Below are positions 36,346 to 45,963 of a stretch of DNA of 59,170 bases, in pieces. Made by a program: the position numbers and the translations under genes. Origin of the DNA: Frondihabitans sp. Leaf304 (GTDB taxonomy: Bacteria; Actinomycetota; Actinomycetes; Actinomycetales; Microbacteriaceae); NCBI RefSeq assembly GCF_001423105.1, contig NZ_LMNV01000005.1, forward strand, positions 466,317 to 525,486, given 5' to 3'. The first letter of the stretch is position 1. The number at the start of each line of letters is the position of its first letter. The notes under the pieces are model-generated. The model was given only the letters and a program-made list of their open reading frames with translations. It was not told where the DNA came from and ran no database searches.

Positions 36346-37025
36346 TGACCCACATCCTTATCGTCGAAGACGAAGAGTCCCTGTCCGAGCCCCTCGCCTT
36401 CATCCTCGAGCGGGAGGGCTACCAGGTCACCGTGGCCGACGACGGGCAGAAGGCCCTGACCGCGTTCGACCGCGAGGGCGCCGACCTCGTGCTCCTCGAC
36501 CTCATGCTCCCCGGTCTCTCCGGCACGGAGGTCTGCCGTGAGCTGCGCAACCGCTCGCAGGTGCCGATCGTGATGCTGACCGCTAAAGACAGCGAGGTCG
36601 ACATCGTGGTCGGGCTCGAGCTCGGCGCCGACGACTACGTCACGAAGCCGTACTCGACCCGCGAGCTCCTCGCCCGCATTCGGGCCGTCCTCCGTCGCCG
36701 CGTCGACCTGGAGGAGTTCTCCGACTCGCTCCTCACCGCCGGCGCGATCTCGATGGACGTCGAACGGCACGTCGTCACCGTTCGCGGCACCGACATCGCG
36801 ATGCCGCTGAAGGAGTTCGAGCTCCTCGAACTGCTGATGAGGAACGCGGGTCGCGTTCTCACCCGCGGCCAGCTGATCGACCGGGTCTGGGGCTCCGACT
36901 ACTTCGGCGACACCAAGACCCTCGACGTGCACATCAAGCGCATCCGCTCGAAGATCGAGGAAGTGCCGTCGGAGCCGGTGGCGCTCGTCACCGTGCGCGG
37001 CCTGGGGTATCGCATCGAGGCGTAG
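36345..37025 (+). CDS. regX3: Phosphate response regulator RegX3
   Basis: 226-aa OmpR/PhoB-type regulator. Receiver: ILIVEDEESLSEPL acidic pocket, DLVLLDLMLPGLSG with the phosphorylated Asp (about residue 52), MLTAKDSEVD, and the conserved Lys in TKPYSTRELL. Winged helix: PLKEFELLELLMRNAGRV and DVHIKRIRSKIEE. Expected to bind GTTCACC direct repeats such as those ahead of pstS. Confidence 0.96.
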   Translation: MTHILIVEDEESLSEPLAFILEREGYQVTVADDGQKALTAFDREGADLVLLDLMLPGLSGTEVCRELRNRSQVPIVMLTAKDSEVDIVVGLELGADDYVTKPYSTRELLARIRAVLRRRVDLEEFSDSLLTAGAISMDVERHVVTVRGTDIAMPLKEFELLELLMRNAGRVLTRGQLIDRVWGSDYFGDTKTLDVHIKRIRSKIEEVPSEPVALVTVRGLGYRIEA

Positions 37026-37102
37026 CTCCATCGCCCCGCGCGGCGAGGCGTAGCTCCATCGTCCAGGCCGGCCCGGTCCGGCAACTGCACCGAACGTGAA
37101 CG

Positions 37103-37136
37103 ACGAAGGCCCCGACCATCCGGTCGGGGCCTTCGT
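37103..37136. terminator. Terminator between regX3 and the lipoprotein gene
   Basis: Perfect 15-bp stem ACGAAGGCCCCGACC / GGTCGGGGCCTTCGT with loop ATCC between convergent genes; can act in both directions. Confidence 0.9.
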
Positions 37137-37153
37137 GCGAAGCGGGGCCTGTT

Positions 37154-37708
37154 CTAGCCCGCCGGCGTGGTCTCGGTCTCGGTGGGCTCGGCGCTGCGGG
37201 GCTCCGACGTCGCGATCGTGCCGGTCGACGGGCTCGGCGAGGGAAGCAGGGTGGCGTACTGAGAGAGCGAGCCATCGAGCACGGGCACGTTCAGCTTCTT
37301 GCCGGTGTCGGTGCCCGACTGGATGAAGACGGTGAGCAACGAGCCCGGCTGCTTGCCAATGCCGTTGAGGATCGTCTGCTTCTGGCCGCCCTGCGTGCCG
37401 CGGTCGGTCTCGCCGTTCGCGGCCACGGGAATGACGGCGGTCTCGGTCGACCCGAGCGCCTGGTACTGGAACTTGACGTCGGCGGCGGACGAACCGTTGT
37501 TGATGACCACGACGCTGAGGCTCGCTTCGTCGCCGTTCTCGGTGAAGACGATGGCGTTGCGCACCTCGATGTCACCGACGGTCGTGTTGACTCCGTCGCT
37601 CGCGTCGTAGACCTCGGTGGTCGTCTGCGGGCTGATGAAGTTGCAGCCCGCGGTGAGGACCATCACGGCTCCGGCAATGACGACGGCTGCCGTGGTGCGT
37701 GCTCTCAC
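37154..37708 (-). CDS. Putative lipoprotein
   Basis: 184-aa exported protein with a lipoprotein signal (VRARTTAAVVIAG, lipobox LTAGC, Cys22), a beta-rich middle (VVVINNGSSAADVKFQYQALG) resembling the copper-chaperone-like or DUF4352-type beta sandwich only in broad pattern, and a Ser/Pro/Thr-rich tail. Function unknown. The GTG at 37708 sits five bases after GGAGG; the TTG upstream would place the ribosome site inside the gene. Divergent to carD. Confidence 0.75.
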   Translation of the reverse strand: MRARTTAAVVIAGAVMVLTAGCNFISPQTTTEVYDASDGVNTTVGDIEVRNAIVFTENGDEASLSVVVINNGSSAADVKFQYQALGSTETAVIPVAANGETDRGTQGGQKQTILNGIGKQPGSLLTVFIQSGTDTGKKLNVPVLDGSLSQYATLLPSPSPSTGTIATSEPRSAEPTETETTPAG

Positions 37709-37833
37709 AGGTTCCTCCAAAAAGGTGACGATTTGCCCTTTCAGCCTAGCCTAGGAGCGTCGGCGAGGTTTCCATGACCGCTCGCCCGCGACCGACCCCG
37801 TGGTAATCTGGCGCCCCCAGAAACGGAGCCCCC

Positions 37834-38316
37834 ATGCACTTCGAGGTCGGTGAAACCGTCGTCTATCCGCATCACGGAGCGGCCGAGATCACAGCGGTCA
37901 AGACGCGAGTGATCAAGGGCACCGAGAAGCTGTATCTGACTCTCCGGGTCACGCAGGGCGACCTCGTCATCGAGGTGCCGGCCGAGAACGTCGACCTCGT
38001 CGGGGTTCGCGACGTCATCGGCAGAGAGGGCGTCGAGCAGGTCTTCGACGTGCTTCGAGAGCCGTTCACCGAAGAGCCCACCAACTGGTCGCGCCGGTAC
38101 AAGGCGAACGTCGAGAAACTCGCGTCGGGCGATGTCGGCAAAGTGGCCGAGGTCGTGCGCGACCTGTGGCGCCGTGACCACGACAAGGGTCTCTCCGCGG
38201 GCGAGAAGAGCCTGCTGGCGAAAGCGCGTCAGGTGCTCGTCTCCGAGCTGGCTCTGGCCGAACGTATCGACGAGACCGCGGCGCAGACGCGGCTCGACGA
38301 GGTCCTCGCATCGTAG
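37834..38316 (+). CDS. carD: CarD-family transcriptional regulator
   Basis: 160-aa RNA-polymerase-binding factor that stabilises open complexes, especially at rRNA promoters. The N-terminal RID/Tudor domain ([20 protein letters not shown]) is followed by the helical DNA-binding domain with [17 protein letters not shown] and its conserved Trp. A TAATCT box lies 25 bases upstream and GGAG precedes the ATG. The 3' end overlaps the likely beginning of ispDF. Confidence 0.96.
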   Translation: MHFEVGETVVYPHHGAAEITAVKTRVIKGTEKLYLTLRVTQGDLVIEVPAENVDLVGVRDVIGREGVEQVFDVLREPFTEEPTNWSRRYKANVEKLASGDVGKVAEVVRDLWRRDHDKGLSAGEKSLLAKARQVLVSELALAERIDETAAQTRLDEVLAS

Positions 38317-39617
38317 GCGCGGGTGCAGACCGGCCGAGCCGAGCCGTCATCGTCGTTGCCGCGGGCTCGGGCACGCGACTGGGCGGGGGCCGGCCGAAGG
38401 CCTTCGTGGAGGTCGCCGGTCGAACGATTCTCGAGTGGGCGCTGCGCGGGATCCTCGGCTCGTCCGCCCCGTTCCAGATCGTGCTCGTCGTACCCGCCGA
38501 CCTCGTCGACGAGGCGCGGTCGATCGCTGAGGCGACTGCGGGGCACGTGGCCCACCTCGTGACAGTGACATCAGGATCCAGCACTCGCCAATCCTCCGTC
38601 GCCCGGGGGCTTGCCCGGGTCGCTGACACCGCCCGAACCGTGCTCGTGCACGACGCGGCTCGCTGCTTCACGCCCTCCTCCCAGTTCGATCTCGTGGCCT
38701 CGGCTGTCGAGTCGCTCGGCCACGGAGTCGTTCCCGGGCTGCCCGTCAGCGACACGATCAAGCGGGTCGACGCGGCGGGCGCGGTCGTCGACACGGTCGA
38801 CCGGTCGGAGCTCGTCGCGATTCAGACGCCGCAGGGGTTTCCGCGGGCCGAGCTCGACGCCGCGTATGCCGGCGCACTGGCCGGCTCCTCGCCGGTCGAT
38901 GCCCCGTCCGTCGAAGCAGTGCCCGTTGAAGCAATACCTATTGAATACACCGACGATGCCGCGCTCTTCGCCGCGGCCGGCCACGAGGTGACCGTCGTCG
39001 CGGGTGCCGCCGAGGCGTTCAAGGTCACCACGCCATGGGATCTGCAGCGGGCCGAGATGCTCGCGGCCGACCTCGTCGCGCCGAGCGCCCTCGGGCCCAC
39101 TCGCCCCGCCGACGTGCAACGCGTGGGCATCGGCATCGACGTGCACGGCTTCGACGCCGACCAGCCCCTTCGCCTGGGTGCGCTCGACTGGCCGGGCGAA
39201 CCCGGTCTCGCCGGCCACAGCGACGGCGACGCGGTCGCTCACGCGATGGTCGACGCGCTGCTGTCCGCCGCCGGGGAGGGCGACATCGGCTCGCGCTTCG
39301 GCACCGCCGATCCTCGCTACGCCGGGGCGTCGGGTGTTGTCTTCCTCAAGGGAACGCGCGAGATCCTCGACGCCGTGGGCGCCACCGTCGTGAACGTCGC
39401 CGTGCAGGTGATCGGCAATCGCCCCCGCCTCGCGAAACGGCGGGTCGAGATGGAGACGCAACTGACCAGGATCCTGGGCGCTCCCGTCTCGGTCTCGGCC
39501 ACGACCACCGACGGGCTCGGCTTCACCGGCCGAGGCGAGGGCGTCACCGTGATCGCGACGGCTCTCGTGTCAGTGCGGTCGACCCCTGTGGAGACCCCGG
39601 CTGTACCGCCCGCCTAA
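38310..39617 (+). CDS. ispDF: Bifunctional IspD-IspF of the MEP isoprenoid pathway
   Basis: Fuses 2-C-methyl-erythritol 4-phosphate cytidylyltransferase with 2-C-methyl-erythritol 2,4-cyclodiphosphate synthase. Isp[17 protein letters not shown] (residues 17-32 from this start) and VLVHDAARC. IspF (from about residue 271): [28 protein letters not shown] and [13 protein letters not shown]. No ATG, GTG or TTG exists in frame ahead of the catalytic AAGSGTRL motif; the first is the GTG at 38406, which would remove it. The ATC at 38310, spaced seven bases from GAGG and overlapping the carD stop, is the best candidate; a one-base error or frameshift is the alternative. Start uncertain, product secure. 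Confidence 0.85.
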   Translation: MVGAGADRPSRAVIVVAAGSGTRLGGGRPKAFVEVAGRTILEWALRGILGSSAPFQIVLVVPADLVDEARSIAEATAGHVAHLVTVTSGSSTRQSSVARGLARVADTARTVLVHDAARCFTPSSQFDLVASAVESLGHGVVPGLPVSDTIKRVDAAGAVVDTVDRSELVAIQTPQGFPRAELDAAYAGALAGSSPVDAPSVEAVPVEAIPIEYTDDAALFAAAGHEVTVVAGAAEAFKVTTPWDLQRAEMLAADLVAPSALGPTRPADVQRVGIGIDVHGFDADQPLRLGALDWPGEPGLAGHSDGDAVAHAMVDALLSAAGEGDIGSRFGTADPRYAGASGVVFLKGTREILDAVGATVVNVAVQVIGNRPRLAKRRVEMETQLTRILGAPVSVSATTTDGLGFTGRGEGVTVIATALVSVRSTPVETPAVPPA

Positions 39618-39626
39618 ACTGTGGCG

Positions 39627-41045
39627 GTGACCATTCGCCTCTACGACTCCCGAACGCAGTCGGTCGTCGACTTCGTCCCGCTCGTCGACGGCAAAGTCGG
39701 TCTCTACGTCTGTGGCCCGACGGTGCAGTCGTCGCCGCACATCGGCCACCTTCGCTCCGCGCTGGTCTACGACCTCTGGCGTCGCTGGTTCGCTTACCGC
39801 GGCCTCGACGTGACCCTGGTGCGGAACGTCACCGACATCGACGACAAGATCCTCGCCCTCGCGTCCGACACGACCGAGGAGTGGTGGGCACGGGCCTACC
39901 GGTACGAGCTCGAATTCACCGCGGGCTACAACGCGCTCGGCATCCTCGCGCCGACCTACGAGCCACGGGCCACCGCGAGTGTGACCGAGATGCAGGCGAT
40001 CGTCAGCCGGCTCATCGAGCGGGGCCACGCGTACCCGGCCCCCGACGAGTCGGGCGACGTCTACTTCGACACGGCGTCCTGGCCCACGTACGGCGCCCTG
40101 ACCAACCAGAAGCTCGACGACATGGCCTCGGCCACCGACGCCGACCCGCGCGGCAAGCGCGACCCCCGAGACTTCGCCCTCTGGAAGGGCAGCAAGGCGG
40201 GCGAGCCCGAGTCGGCGAGCTGGGTGTCGCCGTGGGGTGCCGGGCGGCCGGGGTGGCACATCGAGTGCTCCGCGATGTCGCGCCGCTACCTCGGGCCCGA
40301 GTTCGACATCCACGGTGGCGGGCTCGACCTCCGCTTTCCGCACCACGAGAACGAGCTGGCCCAGTCGACGGCCGCCGGCGACGGCTTCGCGCGGCATTGG
40401 CTGCACAACGGGCTCGTCAACGTCGAGGGTCAGAAGATGTCGAAGTCGCTCGGCAACTCCATCTTCGCCTCCGAGTTTCTTGCACTGGCACGCCCCATCG
40501 TCGTGCGGTACTTCCTCGGTGCCGCGCACTACCGCTCGACGATCGATTACCACGAGGGTGCGCTCGACGAGGCAGAAGCCGCTCTCGACCGCATCGAGGT
40601 GTTCCTCGGCCGCGCCGGTCGTCGCCTGGCCGGCACTCGCTTCGCCGGGGTCGGCGCCCGCGTCGTGCCGGCGGCCTTCGCCGAGGCGATGGACGACGAC
40701 CTCAACGTGCCGCAGGCGCTCGCCGTGCTGCACGACACGGTGCGCCGGGGCAACGCAGCGCTCGACGACGACGACCTCGACGCGGCCGCGCGTGAGTGGC
40801 AGCACGTTCTGGCCATGGTCACCGTGCTCGGCATCGACCCGCTCGCCTCCGAGTGGAGCGGCAGTGGCGACGGCGCCGCCCAGGTCGCGCTCGGCACTCT
40901 CGTCGAGAAGCTGATCGAGGCTCGTCAGAGCGCGCGAGCATCCAAAGATTTCACGAACGCCGACCGCATCCGAGCCGACCTGGCCGCTGCGGGCATCACC
41001 ATCGAAGACAGCCCGACCGGATCGCATTGGAGCCTGGAACAGTGA
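39627..41045 (+). CDS. cysS: Cysteinyl-tRNA synthetase
   Basis: Charges tRNA-Cys. The 472-aa class I enzyme has the zinc Cys and HIGH motif in [19 protein letters not shown], the WHIECSAMS zinc region, HHENELAQS, and KMSKSLGN. Full length, so it is CysS and not the shorter ligase MshC. GTG at 39627 is six bases after TAAACT, the leaderless pattern; a GTG six bases upstream is the alternative. Stop overlaps rlmB (GTGA). Confidence 0.96.
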   Translation: MTIRLYDSRTQSVVDFVPLVDGKVGLYVCGPTVQSSPHIGHLRSALVYDLWRRWFAYRGLDVTLVRNVTDIDDKILALASDTTEEWWARAYRYELEFTAGYNALGILAPTYEPRATASVTEMQAIVSRLIERGHAYPAPDESGDVYFDTASWPTYGALTNQKLDDMASATDADPRGKRDPRDFALWKGSKAGEPESASWVSPWGAGRPGWHIECSAMSRRYLGPEFDIHGGGLDLRFPHHENELAQSTAAGDGFARHWLHNGLVNVEGQKMSKSLGNSIFASEFLALARPIVVRYFLGAAHYRSTIDYHEGALDEAEAALDRIEVFLGRAGRRLAGTRFAGVGARVVPAAFAEAMDDDLNVPQALAVLHDTVRRGNAALDDDDLDAAAREWQHVLAMVTVLGIDPLASEWSGSGDGAAQVALGTLVEKLIEARQSARASKDFTNADRIRADLAAAGITIEDSPTGSHWSLEQ

Positions 41046-42088
41046 AGAACACTCAAGGAGAACGAAAGGGTCGCCCCGGGGCGGTCCGCCAGGGCGGTAA
41101 GGGCAAGCAGGTCGGTTCGGGAGGGCAGGGTCGTCAGGCCCTCGAGGGTAAGAAGCCCACGCCCCGCGCCGAGGATCGTCCGTACCACCCCGCTGGCAAG
41201 CGGAAGGCTGCCCAGGATCGACTCGTCGCCGCCAAGGGTCGCGCCGGAAGCTCGGCCGAGCGCCCCATCCGCACCGCCCGCACGGCTCCCGATCGCACAG
41301 CACCGCCCCGCGGCAAGAAGCAGGCCGACGACAACGAGATCGTGACCGGCCGCAACTCGGTGCTCGAGGCTCTCCGCGCCCGGATCCCCGCCACCACGCT
41401 CTACATCGCCGCCCGTCTCGAGATGGACGACCGCGTCAAAGAGGTTTTGACCCTCGCAACTCGCCGCGGGATCCCCGTCCTCGAGGTCATGCGCCCCGAG
41501 CTCGACCGCCTCACCGGCCCCGACTCGGTGCACCAGGGGCTCGCGCTCAAGGTGCCGCCGTATGAGTACGCGCACCCGATGGAGCTCCTCGACCAGGCTG
41601 AGCGCCGTGGTCAGAAGCCGCTGTTCGTCGCGCTCGACGGCATCACCGACCCTCGCAACCTCGGGGCGATCATCCGCTCCGTCGCCGCGTTCGGCGGCCA
41701 GGCCGTCATCGTCCCGCAGCGTCGCAGCGTCGGCGTGACCGCGTCGGCGTGGAAGACCTCCGCCGGTGCCGCGTCGCGCGTGCCGGTCGCGATGGCCGCC
41801 AACCTCACCCAGACGCTCAAGGCCTTCAAAGACCGCGGCGTCTTCGTGCTCGGCCTCGACGGCGGCGGCGATGTGCAGCTGCCGGGGCTCGACCTCGCCG
41901 ACCAGCCGCTCGTGATCGTCGTCGGCAGCGAGGGCAAGGGTCTCTCGCGCATTGTCACCGAGACCTGCGACGCGATCGTGTCGGTGCCGATCACGGCCTC
42001 GACCGAGAGCCTCAACGCCGGTATCGCCGCGAGCGTGACGCTGTACGAGATCTCGAAGCTGCGCGCCGAGCGCAAGAACCAGAAGTAG
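41042..42088 (+). CDS. rlmB: 23S rRNA (guanosine-2'-O-)-methyltransferase RlmB
   Basis: SpoU/TrmH-family enzyme modifying G2251 of 23S rRNA. The 348-aa protein has a long basic, Gly/Lys/Arg-rich N-terminus (to about residue 97, likely RNA-binding and disordered), the L30e-like substrate domain ([14 protein letters not shown]), and the SPOUT knot motifs [26 protein letters not shown] and [20 protein letters not shown] start coupled to cysS, an order common in actinobacteria. Confidence 0.95.
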   Translation: MKNTQGERKGRPGAVRQGGKGKQVGSGGQGRQALEGKKPTPRAEDRPYHPAGKRKAAQDRLVAAKGRAGSSAERPIRTARTAPDRTAPPRGKKQADDNEIVTGRNSVLEALRARIPATTLYIAARLEMDDRVKEVLTLATRRGIPVLEVMRPELDRLTGPDSVHQGLALKVPPYEYAHPMELLDQAERRGQKPLFVALDGITDPRNLGAIIRSVAAFGGQAVIVPQRRSVGVTASAWKTSAGAASRVPVAMAANLTQTLKAFKDRGVFVLGLDGGGDVQLPGLDLADQPLVIVVGSEGKGLSRIVTETCDAIVSVPITASTESLNAGIAASVTLYEISKLRAERKNQK

Positions 42089-42105
42089 CCCCGCCGCGCG
42101 CCTGC

Positions 42106-42203
42106 ACCCGCTCGAGCGGCACAGGCCCGCACGACTGGCACAGACCCGCACGATCGGCACAGACCCTCGCCCTAGGAGAGGTGTCTAAGCCGACCGTGTG
42201 GGT
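42106..42203 (+). repeat. Dispersed 19-nt-unit fold-back element, copy 2
   Basis: Units at 42106 (ACCCGCTCGAGCGGC), 42125 (GCCCGCACGACTGGC) and 42144 (ACCCGCACGATCGGC) repeat with an exact 19-base period; at 42163 comes ACCCTCGCCCTAGG, then the inverted unit GCCGACCGTGTGGGT (42189-42203). Order and sequence match copy 1 behind gpmA. Lies between convergent rlmB and the DUF4032 gene. Confidence 0.88.
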
Positions 42204-42226
42204 CTAGTCGTCGGTGAAGCAGTGCT

Positions 42227-43516
42227 TCACACCTTCGAGCGCCAGTCCTCGTCCTCGTCTTCGTCGGCCTGGATGGCCACGGGCAGAGTGATCGCTCCGG
42301 TCGGCGGCGCGATGACCATCTGCTCGTCGCGACGGTGCCGCAGCACCTCGTTGATGTACGACGTCAGCGCCTCGGCGATGGGCACGTCGCGGTTTTCCGC
42401 CTGCGATTGATACCAGCGGTGCTCCAGCAGCTGGTGGAAGACCTCGGCGGGCTCGAGCCGGCCGCGCAGGTCGCGGGGGATCGAGCGAATCACGGGCTCG
42501 AACACGCGGGCCGCCCACTCGTGCGCGACCATCTCTTCGTCGAGCTCCGAGCGGTCGTTCTTCGACCGGTAGGCGTCGAGGTCGTTGAGCAGCCGGCGAG
42601 CCTGGTTCTCTTGGGCGTCGAGCCCCGTGAGTCGCAGGAGCCGCCGCGAGTGGTGGCCGGCGTCGACGACCTTGGGCTGGATCTTGACCTGTGTTCCGCC
42701 CTCGGTCGTCTTGATCGCGAGTTCTTCGATGTCGAAGCCGAGGTCGTTGAGGCGTTCGACGCGGTCGTTGATGCGCCAGCGTTCCGAATCGGAGAAGGTC
42801 TCGGTGCCCGTCAACTCTTTCCAGAGGCTGCGGTACTTCGCGACGATCCCGGCCGAGACCTCGACGGCATCGAGGTCTTCGTCGAGGCGGTCTCCAGCCT
42901 CGAGGTCGAGGAGCTCGCCGGCGATGTTGACGCGGGCCACTTCGAGGTCGTTCTCCCGCTGGCCGTTCGAGAGGCCGCCCGGGTAGAGCTTGCCGGTCTC
43001 AGCATCGACGAGGTAGGCGGCGAAGGCGCCGGCGTCTCGCCGGAACAGTGTGTTCGACAGTGAGACGTCACCCCAGTAGAAGCCGATGATGTGCAGGCGC
43101 ACGAGCAGTAGAGCCAGCGCGTCGACGAGCCGCGCGGCGGTGTCGGGTCGCAGTCGCTGCGAGTAGAGGGCGCGGTACGGCAGTGAGAACTTGAGGTGGC
43201 GCGTGACCAGCACCGGGTTCAGCTCGTTGCCGTCGTCGTCGTGGCGGTTCGTGATGACGGCGAGCGGGTCGACGCAGGGGATGTCCATCCGCTGCAGTGT
43301 TCGCAGCATCTCGTATTCGCCCCGGGCCATCTCGCCCGACGTCTCTTTGATGGCGATGACGTAGCCGCTGAGGTAGGCGAACCGCACCAGGTGCCGCGAG
43401 ATCCCCTTCGGCAGCGTGGCGATCGAGTCTTCGGGCCACACGTCGAGGGGCAGGTTCCACGGCAGGTCGAGCAGGGCGGGGTCGGCCGTCGCCGAGGTGA
43501 TGTTGAGGGAGGTCAC
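42227..43516 (-). CDS. DUF4032 protein, kinase-like fold
   Basis: 429-aa cytoplasmic protein. The N-terminal half resembles lipopolysaccharide/protein-kinase-like folds: YVIAIKETSGEMARGEYEML could hold the ATP-binding Lys and Glu, and IGFYWGDVSLSNTLF has the D-x4-N catalytic-loop pattern, followed by AYLVDAETG as a DFG-like strand. The C-terminal half (about residues 255-410) is the DUF4032 region, helical and ending in an acidic cluster. Substrate unknown. Separated from the upstream ABC ATPase gene by a terminator. Confidence 0.82.
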   Translation of the reverse strand: MTSLNITSATADPALLDLPWNLPLDVWPEDSIATLPKGISRHLVRFAYLSGYVIAIKETSGEMARGEYEMLRTLQRMDIPCVDPLAVITNRHDDDGNELNPVLVTRHLKFSLPYRALYSQRLRPDTAARLVDALALLLVRLHIIGFYWGDVSLSNTLFRRDAGAFAAYLVDAETGKLYPGGLSNGQRENDLEVARVNIAGELLDLEAGDRLDEDLDAVEVSAGIVAKYRSLWKELTGTETFSDSERWRINDRVERLNDLGFDIEELAIKTTEGGTQVKIQPKVVDAGHHSRRLLRLTGLDAQENQARRLLNDLDAYRSKNDRSELDEEMVAHEWAARVFEPVIRSIPRDLRGRLEPAEVFHQLLEHRWYQSQAENRDVPIAEALTSYINEVLRHRRDEQMVIAPPTGAITLPVAIQADEDEDEDWRSKV

Positions 43517-43569
43517 GGGTTTCCGTTCGGAGGGGAGCGCAGGATCCGGGCAGTCGTCAGACGAGAACA

Positions 43570-43613
43570 GCCCGCCCGGCCCCTCGATCGTGATCGGGGT
43601 GGCACGGGCGGGC
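43570..43613 (-). terminator. Terminator of the multi-sugar ATPase gene
   Basis: GCCCGCCCG (43570-43578) pairs with CGGGCGGGC (43605-43613); an inner GATC-centred pairing extends the stem. It begins 17 bases past the ATPase stop. Confidence 0.75.
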
Positions 43614-43629
43614 CGTCTCTGGGGTGTGA

Positions 43630-44730
43630 CTAAGCAGACACCACGGCCTTGTCGCCGAGGCGGAGGCCCGACTCGGTGTCGAAGACGTGCAGGTGGTGCG
43701 CCTGCGGCGTGATGAACACGGTGTCTCCGGCGGAGGCGTGCGTACGGCCGTCGACGCGGGCGACGATGTCGGCGCGCTGGCCGTTGACGTCGGCGTGACC
43801 GTAGAGGTAGCCGTCGGCGCCGAGCTCCTCGACGACGTCGACTGCGACCTTGAGGCCCTCGCCCGAGGTGCTGACGACGACGTCTTCGGGGCGAACTCCG
43901 ACGGTGACGCTCTTCGAGGTGGCCTGCGAGAGGATGTCGCGCTCGATCGAGGCGACGCTCGACCCGAACTGCACTCCGCCGTCGACGACGTCGGCGGGGA
44001 GGAGGTTCATGGCGGGCGAGCCGATGAAACCGGCCACGAACACGTTGTCGGGCTTCTCGTACAGGTCGCGGGGGGTTCCGACCTGCTGCAGCACGCCGTC
44101 TTTCAGCACGGCGATGCGGTCGCCCATGGTGAGCGCCTCGGTTTGGTCGTGCGTGACGTAGACCGTGGTGACGCCGAGACGGCGCTGGAGCGAGGCGATC
44201 TGCGTGCGGGTCTGGACGCGGAGCTTGGCGTCGAGGTTCGACAGCGGCTCGTCCATGAGGAACACCTGGGGCTGGCGGACGATCGCACGGCCCATGGCGA
44301 CGCGCTGACGCTGACCACCCGAGAGGGCCTTCGGCTTGCGGCTGAGGTAGGGCTCGAGGTCGAGCAGCTTGGCGGCTTCGAGCACGCGGGTGGCGCGCTC
44401 TTCTTTGCCGACGCCGGCGATCTTGAGCGCGAAGCCCATGTTCTCGGCGACTGTCATGTGCGGGTAGAGCGCGTAGTTCTGGAACACCATCGCGATGTCG
44501 CGGTCTTTCGGCGGAACGTCGGTGACGTTGCGGTCGCCGATGAGGATGTCGCCCGAGTTGACCTCTTCGAGGCCGGCGAGCATGCGCAGGGTGGTCGACT
44601 TACCGCAGCCGGAAGGGCCGACCAGCACGAGGAATTCGCCGTCGGCGACCTCGAGGTCGATGCCGTCGACCGCGGGGCGGGTCGAACCGGGGTAGAGACG
44701 GGTTGCCTTGCTGAACGTCACAGACGCCAT
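43630..44730 (-). CDS. msiK: MsiK/UgpC-type sugar ABC transporter ATPase
   Basis: 366-aa ATPase: Walker [10 protein letters not shown], signature LSGGQRQRVAMGRAI, Walker B VFLMDEPLSNLDAKLR, switch TVYVTHDQTEA, and a C-terminal OB-fold (MOP-like) domain with VTVGVRPEDVVV. It stands alone with no permease or binding protein beside it, as does MsiK of Streptomyces, which energises many carbohydrate importers. AAGGAG precedes the ATG. Confidence 0.93.
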   Translation of the reverse strand: MASVTFSKATRLYPGSTRPAVDGIDLEVADGEFLVLVGPSGCGKSTTLRMLAGLEEVNSGDILIGDRNVTDVPPKDRDIAMVFQNYALYPHMTVAENMGFALKIAGVGKEERATRVLEAAKLLDLEPYLSRKPKALSGGQRQRVAMGRAIVRQPQVFLMDEPLSNLDAKLRVQTRTQIASLQRRLGVTTVYVTHDQTEALTMGDRIAVLKDGVLQQVGTPRDLYEKPDNVFVAGFIGSPAMNLLPADVVDGGVQFGSSVASIERDILSQATSKSVTVGVRPEDVVVSTSGEGLKVAVDVVEELGADGYLYGHADVNGQRADIVARVDGRTHASAGDTVFITPQAHHLHVFDTESGLRLGDKAVVSA

Positions 44731-44934
44731 GATGTTTCTCCTTCACCGGCAGGTACGTGCCGGACGATCCGTAGTGAATGGATGACAGTCAGTCGAGGCG
44801 ATCCTCGCTGACGGCCTCGCTCATTATGGCATTCCGAACCGTCCAGTACACCCCCCGCTTGGGGGTAGAACAATTCGAGGGCATCCACCCGCGTGGACTT
44901 TGGTCCGGAAAAGCTTCTACGCTGGTCCGAGATC

Positions 44935-45960
44935 ATGACTGACAACGAACCGGGCCAGACGCCGGAAAACCGCCGGGGCGAGAGTTCTTCCGCCCGAAAT
45001 CATCGACGGACGGCGGCTCGCCAGAAGGCGCAGCTCGCCCGTCGCAAGCAGAAGGCGCGGGCTCGTCGTGGGCGGTGGGCGATCATCGCCGGAGTGGCCG
45101 TTGTCATCATCGCTCTCGTGGTCGGTGCCACCATCGCGATCCGCGGTTCGGTTCCCGAGGCCGGAAAGACCCCGGCGAACATGGTCGGCGACGGGATCCT
45201 GATCGGCAAGGGCTTCAAGGCCGTATCCGGCGAGGCGACTCCCCAGTCGTCCTCTTCCGCCTCTTCTGCTCCGCAGTCGTCGTCGTCCGCAACCTCGACG
45301 TCGACTCCCACGTCGACCGCTCCTGCCGCCGATACCGTCACCATCTCGATCTATCTCGACTATCTCTGCCCCGTGTGCGGCGAGTTCGAGAAGGCGAACA
45401 ACGACTACATCAAGGGCCTGGTCGAATCGGGCGCGGCGACGGTCGAATATCACCCGATCGCCATCCTGACGAACATGTCGCTGGGGTCGAAGTACTCCCA
45501 GCGCGCCGCCGCTGCGGCAGCCTGCGTCGCCAACTACTCGCCCGACGCCTACTTCGACTTCAATACGGCCATGTTCGACCGGCAACCCGACGAGCAGACC
45601 ACGGGGCTCTCGAACGCCCAGCTGATCTCGTTGATCAAGGGCGTCAGCGGAATCACGAATACGAGCCAGATCTCGAAGTGCGTGAACGATCAGACGTACG
45701 CCTCTTGGGCTGTCTCAGCCACCCAGCGGGCGCTCGCCGGGCCGCTCGACGGCACCGCCGTACCGAAGATCACGTCGACGCCGACGGTGCTCGTCAACGG
45801 GCAGCAATATCAGAACATCTCGCCCTTCACCCCCGAAGACTTCAGCAACTTCGTGGTGACCGCGGCGGGCAACAGCTACACCGACACGGCCACTTCGTCG
45901 CCGTCGCCCACACCCTCGCCCACTCCCACGAAGACCTCCACACCCACGAAGAAGAAGTAG
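44935..45960 (+). CDS. Membrane-anchored DsbA-like thioredoxin-fold protein
   Basis: 341 aa: highly basic cytoplasmic N-terminus (residues 20-47), one transmembrane helix (about 48-69), a Ser/Thr/Pro linker (102-131), then an extracytoplasmic DsbA-like domain with YLDYLCPVC (CPVC at 145-148), a cis-Pro region TSTPTVLVNG, and a Ser/Pro/Thr/Lys tail. Likely an oxidoreductase for exported proteins. The ATG at 44935 lacks a strong ribosome site; TACGCT lies 11 bases upstream. Divergent to msiK. Confidence 0.87.
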   Translation: MTDNEPGQTPENRRGESSSARNHRRTAARQKAQLARRKQKARARRGRWAIIAGVAVVIIALVVGATIAIRGSVPEAGKTPANMVGDGILIGKGFKAVSGEATPQSSSSASSAPQSSSSATSTSTPTSTAPAADTVTISIYLDYLCPVCGEFEKANNDYIKGLVESGAATVEYHPIAILTNMSLGSKYSQRAAAAAACVANYSPDAYFDFNTAMFDRQPDEQTTGLSNAQLISLIKGVSGITNTSQISKCVNDQTYASWAVSATQRALAGPLDGTAVPKITSTPTVLVNGQQYQNISPFTPEDFSNFVVTAAGNSYTDTATSSPSPTPSPTPTKTSTPTKKK

Positions 45961-45963
45961 CGC

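Noticed and set aside
38323-38562. Short gene beginning at GTG 38323 between carD and ispDF
   Set aside because: Frame gives an Arg/Ser-rich sequence that stops at 38562 and overlaps the conserved IspD reading frame; only relevant as a possible frameshift origin.
44820-44890. CCCCC-GCTT-GGGGG hairpin as a terminator
   Set aside because: It lies between two divergent promoters (msiK and the DsbA-like gene), so it cannot end a gene here; at most it is a regulatory palindrome.
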